DNA from: Novosphingobium sp.
Lineage (GTDB): Bacteria > Pseudomonadota > Alphaproteobacteria > Sphingomonadales > Sphingomonadaceae
Length of the DNA: 5,004 nucleotides
Reading direction: 5' to 3'
Assembly (NCBI GenBank): GCA_027490345.1
Contig: JAIXYF010000047.1
Span: 1-5,004, forward strand
Shown here: positions 1 to 5,004 of the stretch, in pieces
Layout: every line of letters begins with the position of its first letter
How positions within the stretch are numbered: position 1 is the stretch's first letter
Made by a program: the position numbers and the translations under genes
Notes under the pieces: generated by a model
The model's input: only the letters and a program-made list of their open reading frames with translations
The model's database searches: none
Told to the model about the DNA's origin: nothing

Positions 1-109
1 GCTCTTCCAGAACCAAGCCAAACCGCCGTGCGGCGACCATCGGTCCCACGGTGTGCGAGCTGGAAGGACCGACACCGATCTTGAACAGCTCGAAGGTGCT
101 GACTGTCAT
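1..109 (-). CDS. sdaA: L-serine ammonia-lyase (L-serine dehydratase), N-terminal fragment
   Basis: Only the first 36 codons are present; the gene runs off the left edge of the window. The peptide begins MTVSTFELFKIGVGPSSSHT and continues with VGPM, the hallmark N-terminus of bacterial iron-sulfur L-serine ammonia-lyases (E. coli SdaA starts with a near-identical FKVGIGPSSSHTVGPM stretch). The family deaminates L-serine to pyruvate and ammonia using a [4Fe-4S] cluster in the cytoplasm; the cluster cysteines lie far downstream and cannot be checked. The ATG at 109-107 overlaps the TGA of the preceding deacylase gene as ATGA, and no strong ribosome binding site precedes it, so translational coupling is likely. 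Its place after soxBDAG fits a route in which glycine and methylene-folate are combined to serine and then converted to pyruvate. Whether it is the single-chain or the split alpha/beta form cannot be told from this fragment. Confidence 0.93.
   Translation of the reverse strand, partial: MTVSTFELFKIGVGPSSSHTVGPMVAARRFGLVLEE
106..109 (-). promoter_or_regulatory. deacylase stop / sdaA start overlap (ATGA)
   Basis: The deacylase TGA and the sdaA ATG overlap as ATGA, again without a clear ribosome binding site upstream. This ties sdaA translation to the deacylase gene. Confidence 0.75.
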
Positions 110-600
110 ACGCGTTCGGGGATCACTGCGATCAGCGGTTCATGGCCCCATGCCGCCAGCGCGCGCGCCATATCAGCCCCCGATAGACCGATGGTCGCGG
201 TGTTGCGCAGCGGGTGGACATGCACGGCAGCGGCTGCTGCCAGATCTGCATCGAACACCACGCGCACCGCACCGCCCTTGTCATTCAGCGCAGCCAGCGG
301 CGTAACCGCGCCCGGCGTCACGCCCAGCAGGCGCTCCATATCCTCGGCCTTGCCGAAGCTCAGCTTCTTTGCGCCGATCACGCCCGCAAGCGCCTTGAGG
401 TCAACGCGGCGGGCATGGTCCACCGTCACCAGCCAGAATTGCCCGCCCGCATCCTTCAGGAACAGATTCTTGGTATGCGCGCCCGGCAGTGCCTCATGGA
501 TGGCAAGGCTTTCCTCAACCGTGAACACAGCCTCGTGCTCAAGGATCGACCATCCGATACCCAGTGCGGCGAGGGCCTCCTTAAGCGCCGCGTCGCTCAT
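106..600 (-). CDS. YbaK/ProXp-type aminoacyl-tRNA deacylase, probably Ala-tRNA(Pro) editing (ProXp-ala-like)
   Basis: This encodes 164 residues, a complete single-domain protein of the tRNA_edit (YbaK / prolyl-tRNA synthetase-associated) superfamily. Members hydrolyse amino acids wrongly attached to tRNA, in the cytoplasm. Visible family motifs are HTKNLFLKD at residues 42-50, containing Lys44 and Asn45; LSFGK at 80-84; LGVTPGAVTP at 92-101; and HPLRNTAT at 129-136. The Lys-Asn pair and the HPLxNTAT histidine (His129) correspond, as I recall the family, to residues important for activity in Caulobacter ProXp-ala, which clears Ala-tRNA(Pro). Many alphaproteobacterial ProRS enzymes lack the inserted editing domain and rely on such a free factor. 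The ATG at 600-598 is chosen because it gives the family N-terminus and overlaps the soxG stop as ATGA; an upstream in-frame start at 660 would lie well inside soxG. Cys-tRNA(Pro) deacylase (YbaK proper) is a less likely alternative. Its presence between soxG and sdaA is unexpected for a sarcosine operon. Confidence 0.9.
   Translation of the reverse strand: MSDAALKEALAALGIGWSILEHEAVFTVEESLAIHEALPGAHTKNLFLKDAGGQFWLVTVDHARRVDLKALAGVIGAKKLSFGKAEDMERLLGVTPGAVTPLAALNDKGGAVRVVFDADLAAAAAVHVHPLRNTATIGLSGADMARALAAWGHEPLIAVIPERV
597..600 (-). promoter_or_regulatory. soxG stop / deacylase start overlap (ATGA)
   Basis: The soxG TGA and the deacylase ATG overlap as ATGA. The 15 bases upstream show no clear purine-rich ribosome binding site, so translation of the deacylase probably depends on ribosomes finishing soxG. 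Confidence 0.75.
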
Positions 601-1136
601 TTCGCGGCGTGCATGGCGGCGATGAAGGCATTCCACAGCCAGGTGGCAAAGCTGCGCCACACTTCGACATGCCAGCGATCCTCGGCTTGCCGCCAGATCA
701 CGACTTCTACGGTCTCGAATACCGTCCGCGTCGCGCGGCCCACGCCCAGCTTTGCCAGATCGAGCGGGCAGCCGCTGGAGAGCACCGTCAAGGCCCCCGG
801 CCCTTCGAGCACCAGCCCCAGCGCGCGCGAGGAGACATCCACGACGCTGACGGGCAGGCCTTCACCCCGCGGCAGATCGAAGTTATCAGGCAGCACGACG
901 TACCATTCATCCGGCCCGAGGCAGGCGATCCCCGCATCCGTATCGCCGATCTTCTTCGGCACTTGCCGGCCCAGAACGCCCTCCAGCACCGCCGGATCAC
1001 GCGCCCGCAGCGAATAGCGCACTTTGCCCTCGGCACGCGAAAGCCGAACGCCTGCGCACTCGACCGGCTCGGTGCCCAGCTTCAGCTCGGCCGCCGAAAC
1101 CGCGATCTCTGCGATCTCAACCCCAGTCTCAGCCAT
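597..1136 (-). CDS. soxG: Sarcosine oxidase, gamma subunit
   Basis: This encodes 179 residues, a usual size for the gamma subunit of heterotetrameric sarcosine oxidase. The protein has no signal peptide or membrane span and is the least conserved subunit. In the known structure gamma packs against the alpha subunit and resembles folate-binding (GcvT/YgfZ-like) domains without being catalytic. Family-like stretches include GPDEWYVVLP (about residues 74-83), VVDVSSRALGLVLEGP (97-112), the SGCPLDL segment (119-125), and the C-terminal WHVEVWRSFATWLWNAF region (153-169). The ATG at 1136-1134 lies in the last codons of soxA (8-base overlap) and is preceded by an AAGGGAG ribosome binding site 8 bases upstream, which decides the start over the further-upstream in-frame start at 1238. 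Its stop overlaps the next gene as ATGA. Identification rests on the C-terminal and central motifs plus position directly after soxA. Confidence 0.92.
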   Translation of the reverse strand: MAETGVEIAEIAVSAAELKLGTEPVECAGVRLSRAEGKVRYSLRARDPAVLEGVLGRQVPKKIGDTDAGIACLGPDEWYVVLPDNFDLPRGEGLPVSVVDVSSRALGLVLEGPGALTVLSSGCPLDLAKLGVGRATRTVFETVEVVIWRQAEDRWHVEVWRSFATWLWNAFIAAMHAAK

Positions 1137-3993
1137 TGAGGCGGCTCCCTTCGGCATCATAGAACATTGGCATGACGACCTTCGCGCTGATCGTGCTGCC
1201 CGGCATCGGGATGTGCAGCGTCTCGCCCATGCGGTCACGCCCGCCCGCCACCAGCGCCATTGCGATGGAGCGGCCCAGCGTGGCGCTGTGATAGGATGAC
1301 GTCACGTGCCCGATCATCGTCATCGGCACCGGCTGGTTCGGGTCCGCCACGATCTGCGCGCCTTCTTCCAGCACCGCCTGCGGATCATGGGTGAGGAGGC
1401 CCACGAGTTGCTTGCGGCCCGCCGCCACGATATCCGGACGGCTGAGCGAACGCTTGCCGACGAAATCGGGCTTCTTCTTGCCGACCGCCCAGCCAAGGCC
1501 TGCGTCGTCCGGCGTCACCGTGCCGTCGGTATCCTGCCCGACGATAATGAAGCCCTTCTCCGCGCGCAGCACGTGCATCGTCTCGGTGCCATAGGCCGCC
1601 GCGCCGTGCTTTTGCCCTTCGGCCCAGATCGCTTCCCACACCATGCGGCCATGCTGCGCGGGGACGTTGACTTCGAAACCCAGTTCGCCGGTGAAGCTCA
1701 CGCGAAACAGCCGGGTTTCGACGCCCCAGATCTGCCCCTCGCGCACCGCCCTGTGCGGAAAAGCCTGCCCGGAAAGGTCGATGCCTTCCACCAGCGGCGC
1801 GATCACCTCGCGCGCCTTCGGGCCCTGCACCGCGATCACCGCCCACTGCTCGGTCGTGCTGGTCAACCACACGTCGAGGTCCGACCACTCGGTCTGGAGG
1901 TAGTCCTCCATCATGTTCAGCACGCGCGCTGCGCCGCCTGTCGTCGTGGTCAGATGGAAGCGGTCGGGCGCAAGCCGCGCCGAAACACCGTCGTCGATGA
2001 TGAAGCCATGCTCGCCCAGCAGCAGGCCATAGCGGCACCGCCCCGGCTCCAGCGACTTCCACGGGTTCGTGTACATGCGGTTCAGGAATTCCGCCGCATC
2101 CGGCCCTACGACTTCGATCTTGCCGAGCGTCGAGGCATCGAAAATGCCGACTGAAGACCGCACCGTGCGGCACTCGCGCGCCACCGCTGCGTCCATGTCC
2201 TCGCTGCCTTGCGGGAAATACCGCGCGCGCCGCCACTGCGCGACGTTTTCATAAACCGCGCCCTGATCCGCCGCCCAATCGTCGATCACGCTCTTGCGCA
2301 GCGGCTGAAACAGCGCTTCCTTGTGGTGCCCGAGCATCGCGCCGAAGCTCTGCGGCGTATAGGGCGGACGGAAGGTCGTCAGGCCGATCTCGGTCACCGG
2401 CCGGTGCAGCACGCCCGAGGCGATCTGGAGGCCGTTGAGGTTCGAGGTCTTGCCCTGATCGGTCGCCATGCCGTTGGTGGTGTAGCGCTTGATGTGCTCG
2501 ATCGAGCGGAAGCCTTCCTGCACGGCAAGGCCGATATCGCGCGCCTTCACGTCGTTCTGGAAATCGACGAAGGCCTTGCTCTCATGCAAGGGTTTGGGCG
2601 CAGGCAGCAAACCGCCCGCAAGGCCCGAACCGAAGTCCCAAGCGCCCGCGCAGGCACCCACGCAGCGCAGGTTCTCATGCGTCTTGTCGGGAACATAAGC
2701 GCCCAAGCTTTCATCCCAGCGCAGCGTGCCCTTGGCGTGGCTCCACAAGTGGACTGTCGGCGTCCATCCGCCCGCCATCAGCACAGCGTCGCATTCCAGC
2801 TTTTCGCCCTTGCCGACACCTGCCAGCGCGATGGTCACGCCCTTCACCGCAAGGCTGCCGGTAACGGAAGTCACCGCATAGCCCGGATAACACGCGATAC
2901 CTGCATTGCGCGCCGCCTCGACCAATTCCGGCGCAATCTCGCGCCGAAGATCGACGATTGCGGCAATGTTCACGCCGACCTTGTGCAGCGCCAGCGCATC
3001 GCGCCAACCGCTGTCATGGACCGCCATGACGACCAGCTTGCGGCCCACCGCCACGCCGTAGCGCAGCGCAAAAGTGCGCGCCGCGCTTGCCAGCATCACG
3101 CCGGGAACGTCGTTGCCTTCAAATACCAGCGGGCGTTCGATGGCGCCCATCGCAAGCACGACTTCGCCCGCACGGATGCGCCAAAGCTTTTCGCGCGGGC
3201 CCTCGGCATCCGCCAGCGAAAGATGATCGCTCAGCCGCTCGGCCGCGACCACGAAATTCTGGTGATAGTGGCCAATGGCCGTGGTGCGCACCAGCACCGT
3301 CACGTTGTCCATGGCGGAAAGCTTGGCCGAGGCCTCGGCCAGCCAAGCCCATTGCGCCGGATCGGCAAGCGCGCCGCCGCCGATTTCTTCCTGCTCGTCG
3401 ATCAGAATGACGCGCCCGCCGTTGGCAGCCGCTTCCAGCGCCGCTGCAATACCCGCCGGGCCAGCGCCGACGACCAAAGTCTCGCAGTGCGCATAGGTGG
3501 CATCGTAATGATCGGGATCGCGCGTCGTCGGGCTGTCGCCTAGACCGGCAAGGCGCCGGATGATCGGCTCATAGACCTTCTCCCACGCAGCGCGCGGCCA
3601 CATGAAGGTCTTGTTGTAAAACCCTGCCGGGAAGAACGCGGAGAGCATGTTATTGACCGCGATCAGGTCGGTCTTGAGCGTGGGAAACCGGTTCTGGCTC
3701 GTCGCGACAAGGCCGTCATAGATCGGCACCGAAGGCGCACGCAGGTTGGGCGTCATGCGGCCCGGGCCGCGATCCACCGTCACCAGCGCATTGGGCTCTT
3801 CCACGCCAGCGCCCAGAATGCCGCGCGGGCGGTGGTACTTGAAGGAGCGGCCAAACAGCATCTGGCCTTGTGCCAGCAGCGCCGAAGCGAGGCTGTCTCC
3901 AGCATAGCCCCACTGCGCCTTGCCATCGAAGCTGAAGTTGCGCTTGGTGCGGCGATCAACGCGGCCGCCATCCGCCAGACGAAAACCGCTCAC
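1129..3993 (-). CDS. soxA: Sarcosine oxidase, alpha subunit (NAD-binding and folate-binding)
   Basis: This encodes 954 residues and is full length for the family. Domains in order: an N-terminal Fer2-like region (about residues 10-100, with GYAGDSLASALLAQG and GRSFKYHRPRGIL); a Rossmann-type NAD-binding and pyridine nucleotide-disulfide reductase-like region (about 170-470) with VVGAGPAG at 174-181 and an acidic IDE at 198-200; and a C-terminal aminomethyltransferase (GcvT) region (about 575-950). The latter carries GLLLGEHGFIIDDG (656-669), FTGELGFEV (767-775) and SSYHSATLGRSIAMALV (899-915). In the known enzyme alpha binds NAD+, contributes to the FMN site shared with beta, and its GcvT-like half binds tetrahydrofolate and captures the one-carbon unit as 5,10-methylene-THF. 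The Fer2-like region has no cysteine before Cys170, so it cannot bind a cluster, as expected for true SoxA. The start is a GTG at 3993-3991: an in-frame TAA lies five codons upstream, AAGGA sits 9 bases before it, and the next in-frame Met is residue 45. Confidence 0.97.
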   Translation of the reverse strand: MSGFRLADGGRVDRRTKRNFSFDGKAQWGYAGDSLASALLAQGQMLFGRSFKYHRPRGILGAGVEEPNALVTVDRGPGRMTPNLRAPSVPIYDGLVATSQNRFPTLKTDLIAVNNMLSAFFPAGFYNKTFMWPRAAWEKVYEPIIRRLAGLGDSPTTRDPDHYDATYAHCETLVVGAGPAGIAAALEAAANGGRVILIDEQEEIGGGALADPAQWAWLAEASAKLSAMDNVTVLVRTTAIGHYHQNFVVAAERLSDHLSLADAEGPREKLWRIRAGEVVLAMGAIERPLVFEGNDVPGVMLASAARTFALRYGVAVGRKLVVMAVHDSGWRDALALHKVGVNIAAIVDLRREIAPELVEAARNAGIACYPGYAVTSVTGSLAVKGVTIALAGVGKGEKLECDAVLMAGGWTPTVHLWSHAKGTLRWDESLGAYVPDKTHENLRCVGACAGAWDFGSGLAGGLLPAPKPLHESKAFVDFQNDVKARDIGLAVQEGFRSIEHIKRYTTNGMATDQGKTSNLNGLQIASGVLHRPVTEIGLTTFRPPYTPQSFGAMLGHHKEALFQPLRKSVIDDWAADQGAVYENVAQWRRARYFPQGSEDMDAAVARECRTVRSSVGIFDASTLGKIEVVGPDAAEFLNRMYTNPWKSLEPGRCRYGLLLGEHGFIIDDGVSARLAPDRFHLTTTTGGAARVLNMMEDYLQTEWSDLDVWLTSTTEQWAVIAVQGPKAREVIAPLVEGIDLSGQAFPHRAVREGQIWGVETRLFRVSFTGELGFEVNVPAQHGRMVWEAIWAEGQKHGAAAYGTETMHVLRAEKGFIIVGQDTDGTVTPDDAGLGWAVGKKKPDFVGKRSLSRPDIVAAGRKQLVGLLTHDPQAVLEEGAQIVADPNQPVPMTMIGHVTSSYHSATLGRSIAMALVAGGRDRMGETLHIPMPGSTISAKVVMPMFYDAEGSRLNG
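1145..1151 (-). promoter_or_regulatory. Ribosome binding site of soxG
   Basis: AAGGGAG read on the minus strand lies 8 bases before the soxG ATG at 1136-1134, inside the 3' end of soxA. It is the strongest ribosome binding site in the window and decides the soxG start. Confidence 0.75.
3990..3993 (-). promoter_or_regulatory. soxD stop / soxA start overlap (GTGA)
   Basis: The soxD TGA and the soxA GTG share bases in a GTGA tetranucleotide, a typical stop-start arrangement for termination-reinitiation. It may help keep delta and alpha in equal amounts (inference). Confidence 0.8.
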
Positions 3994-4277
3994 TTGCCCA
4001 ATTCCTTAACCTTGGCCTCCCCGGCCTTGTAGGTTGTTTCAAACACGTCGGTCACCGTATCGCGCACCGCATTGAAGAAGCGCCCGCAGCCATGCGAATG
4101 CCGCCACCGTTCATGGTGCCGCCCACGCGGGTTGCTGCGGATGTAGAGGAATTCCTCCCACTGCTCGTCCGAGTAAGTGGAAGGATCGAGGGGCCGCGCA
4201 ATATGCGCCTCGCCGCCGTACACGAACTCGACCTCGGGCCGGGCTTCTTCGCAATAAGGGCAATGAATCAAGAGCAT
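3990..4277 (-). CDS. soxD: Sarcosine oxidase, delta subunit (zinc-binding)
   Basis: This encodes 95 residues, typical of SoxD. It begins MLLIHCPYCEEARPEVEF and contains EAHIARP (23-29), IRSNPRG (46-52), ERWRHSHGCGRFFNAVRDT (56-74) and a YKAGE near the end, all family hallmarks. Cys6, Cys9, His60 and Cys64 match the Cys-Cys-His-Cys set that holds a structural zinc in the characterised delta subunit. Delta is a small structural subunit that contacts alpha in the cytoplasmic complex. The ATG at 4277-4275 lies 10 bases after the soxB stop, with GAGG 8 bases upstream overlapping that stop. A longer in-frame reading starting at 4658 would lie inside soxB and has no family resemblance, so it was discarded. 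The TGA overlaps the soxA start as GTGA. Confidence 0.96.
   Translation of the reverse strand: MLLIHCPYCEEARPEVEFVYGGEAHIARPLDPSTYSDEQWEEFLYIRSNPRGRHHERWRHSHGCGRFFNAVRDTVTDVFETTYKAGEAKVKELGK
4003..4007 (-). promoter_or_regulatory. Ribosome binding site of soxA (supports GTG start)
   Basis: AAGGA read on the minus strand lies 9 bases before the GTG at 3993-3991, inside the last codons of soxD. With the in-frame TAA just upstream (4008-4006), it fixes GTG as the soxA start. Confidence 0.75.
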
Positions 4278-4285
4278 GGCTTGTG

Positions 4286-4289
4286 CCTC
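4286..4289 (-). promoter_or_regulatory. Ribosome binding site of soxD
   Basis: GAGG read on the minus strand overlaps the soxB stop codon and lies 8 bases before the soxD ATG. It supports the short soxD start and suggests that ribosomes ending soxB help start soxD. Confidence 0.65.
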
Positions 4290-5004
4290 AGTGCGCGACG
4301 GCGGCAGCGGCCGCTTCGTCGATGAGCCGGCCATTGCGGAACCGGTCGAGATTATAGGGCGCATTGATCTTGTGCGGCTCATCGTGCGCCATGGTGTAGG
4401 CGAGGAGATCGCCTGCCCCCGGCGTCGCCTTGAAGCCGCCGGTGCCCCAGCCGCAATTGACGTAGAGGCCCTTGACCGGCGTCTTGCCGAGGATCGGCGA
4501 ACGGTCCGGCGTGACATCCACGATCCCGCCCCAGGTGCGCAGCATCCGCATCCGCGTGAAGATCGGGAAAATCTCGCAGATCGCCGCCAAGGTGTGCTCA
4601 ACGATATGGAACGCGCCGCGCTGCGAATAGCTGGTGTACTGGTCCGTGCCCGCGCCAATCACCAGTTCGCCCTTGTCGGACTGGCTCATGTAGGCATGGA
4701 CCGTGTTCGACATGACGACGCACGGGAAAATCGGCTTCACCGGCTCCGAGACCAGCGCCTGCAGCGGATAGCTTTCGAGCGGGAAATCGAGGCCCGCCAT
4801 CTTCATCACCAGCGACGTGCTGCCCGCCGCCGAAACGCCGACCCGGCGCGAGGCGATGAAGCCGCGCTCGGTCTCGACGCCTTCGATGGCGCCGTCAGCG
4901 CCGCGCCGGATGCCCGTCACTGCGCAGTTCTGGATGATGTCGACGCCCAGCGCCGAAGCCGCGCGCGCATAGCCCCACGCCACGCTGTCATGCCGCGCGG
5001 TGCC
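4288..5004 (-). CDS. soxB: Sarcosine oxidase, beta subunit (FAD/FMN), C-terminal fragment
   Basis: The last 238 codons are present; the N-terminal part with the FAD-binding Rossmann motif lies beyond the right edge. The fragment starts GTARHDSVAWGYARAA. The histidine (codon 4992-4990) of this ARHD motif matches the histidine that carries covalent FMN in characterised heterotetrameric enzymes (around position 173-175 there). Further family motifs are LGVDIIQNC, HAYMSQSDKGELVIGAGTD, LRTWGGIVDVTPDRSPILGK and YVNCGWGTGGFKATPGAG. The lysine of GGFK (codon 4431-4429) is the likely counterpart of the flavin-proximal lysine of the family (inference). Beta belongs to the DAO/monomeric sarcosine oxidase-like flavoproteins; it oxidises sarcosine at noncovalent FAD and passes electrons to FMN, which reduces oxygen to hydrogen peroxide. 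The size after the histidine agrees with a complete subunit of roughly 410 residues. The TGA is at 4290-4288. Confidence 0.96.
   Translation of the reverse strand, partial: GTARHDSVAWGYARAASALGVDIIQNCAVTGIRRGADGAIEGVETERGFIASRRVGVSAAGSTSLVMKMAGLDFPLESYPLQALVSEPVKPIFPCVVMSNTVHAYMSQSDKGELVIGAGTDQYTSYSQRGAFHIVEHTLAAICEIFPIFTRMRMLRTWGGIVDVTPDRSPILGKTPVKGLYVNCGWGTGGFKATPGAGDLLAYTMAHDEPHKINAPYNLDRFRNGRLIDEAAAAAVAH

Larger units (their letters stand above)
1..5004 (-). other. Sarcosine catabolism operon segment soxB-soxD-soxA-soxG-deacylase-sdaA
   Basis: Six genes lie on one strand with one gap of 10 bases and four overlaps of 4 to 8 bases, so they are almost certainly co-transcribed. There is no non-coding stretch long enough for an internal promoter or terminator, and none is seen. 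The beginning (rest of soxB, perhaps glyA and a regulator) and the end (rest of sdaA) lie outside the window. The order soxBDAG is the standard one; a one-carbon or serine gene nearby is common in such operons. Confidence 0.9.

Noticed and set aside
214..1017. Plus-strand open frame of 267 codons antisense to the deacylase gene and soxG.
   Set aside because: It spans two well-supported minus-strand genes, has low-complexity composition in its second half and shows no family motif; it is an antisense shadow.
597..1238. Extended 213-codon form of soxG beginning inside soxA.
   Set aside because: The extra N-terminal residues are arginine- and cysteine-rich and lie over conserved soxA coding sequence; the ATG at 1136 has a strong ribosome binding site.
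1306..2154. Plus-strand open frame of 282 codons antisense to the GcvT-like half of soxA.
   Set aside because: The His/Arg/Ala-rich product without motifs lies opposite a highly conserved domain; it is a shadow.
1385..2236. Minus-strand frame of 283 codons in a different frame within soxA.
   Set aside because: It could have suggested a frameshift in soxA, but the soxA frame is continuous with all conserved motifs in order, so this is an out-of-frame shadow.
2209..3543. Long plus-strand open frame of 444 codons antisense to soxA.
   Set aside because: It is fully inside soxA, its translation is arginine-, alanine- and histidine-rich without any recognisable domain, and such frames arise routinely opposite high-GC genes. 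soxA is intact and clearly the real gene.
4278..4287. Possible regulatory site in the only intergenic gap, between soxB and soxD.
   Set aside because: It is only 10 bases and is accounted for by the soxD ribosome binding site spacing; there is no room for a promoter or terminator.
3990..4658. Extended 222-codon form of soxD beginning inside soxB.
   Set aside because: The extra 127 codons are out of frame within conserved soxB and arginine/serine-rich. The start at 4277 gives the exact SoxD N-terminus and has a ribosome binding site.

Overview
This window is a tightly packed, single-strand (minus-strand) piece of a sarcosine catabolism operon from a high-GC bacterium. Gene content, protein style and the free-standing prolyl-tRNA editing factor suggest an alphaproteobacterium, possibly a sphingomonad or relative; that placement is inference from protein resemblance, not a database result. 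No gene is supported on the plus strand. The many long plus-strand frames are antisense shadows of high-GC coding sequence.

Layout, in the direction of transcription (high to low coordinates): soxB, 3' part only (5004-4288, sarcosine oxidase beta subunit, cut at the window edge); soxD (4277-3990, delta); soxA (3993-1129, alpha); soxG (1136-597, gamma); a YbaK/ProXp-type aminoacyl-tRNA deacylase (600-106); and the first 36 codons of an L-serine ammonia-lyase gene, sdaA type (109-1, running off the window). The largest gap between genes is 10 bases and every other junction overlaps by 4 or 8 bases. There is therefore no room for internal promoters or terminators between genes, and translation is probably coupled along the chain. 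The promoter must lie beyond base 5004 and the operon end lies before base 1.

How the genes work together: SoxBDAG form the heterotetrameric sarcosine oxidase, which oxidatively demethylates sarcosine. In the presence of tetrahydrofolate it yields glycine, 5,10-methylenetetrahydrofolate and hydrogen peroxide. Serine hydroxymethyltransferase (not in this window) can join the glycine and methylene-folate into serine, and the serine ammonia-lyase then turns serine into pyruvate and ammonia. The cluster thus reads as a route from sarcosine (for example from glycine betaine, dimethylglycine or creatine breakdown) into central carbon metabolism.

The one member that does not fit this route is the tRNA-editing protein between soxG and sdaA, which is the most interesting feature here. 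The rest is a well-preserved example of a known system; I see no mobile element, CRISPR array, RNA gene, frameshift or clearly undescribed system.
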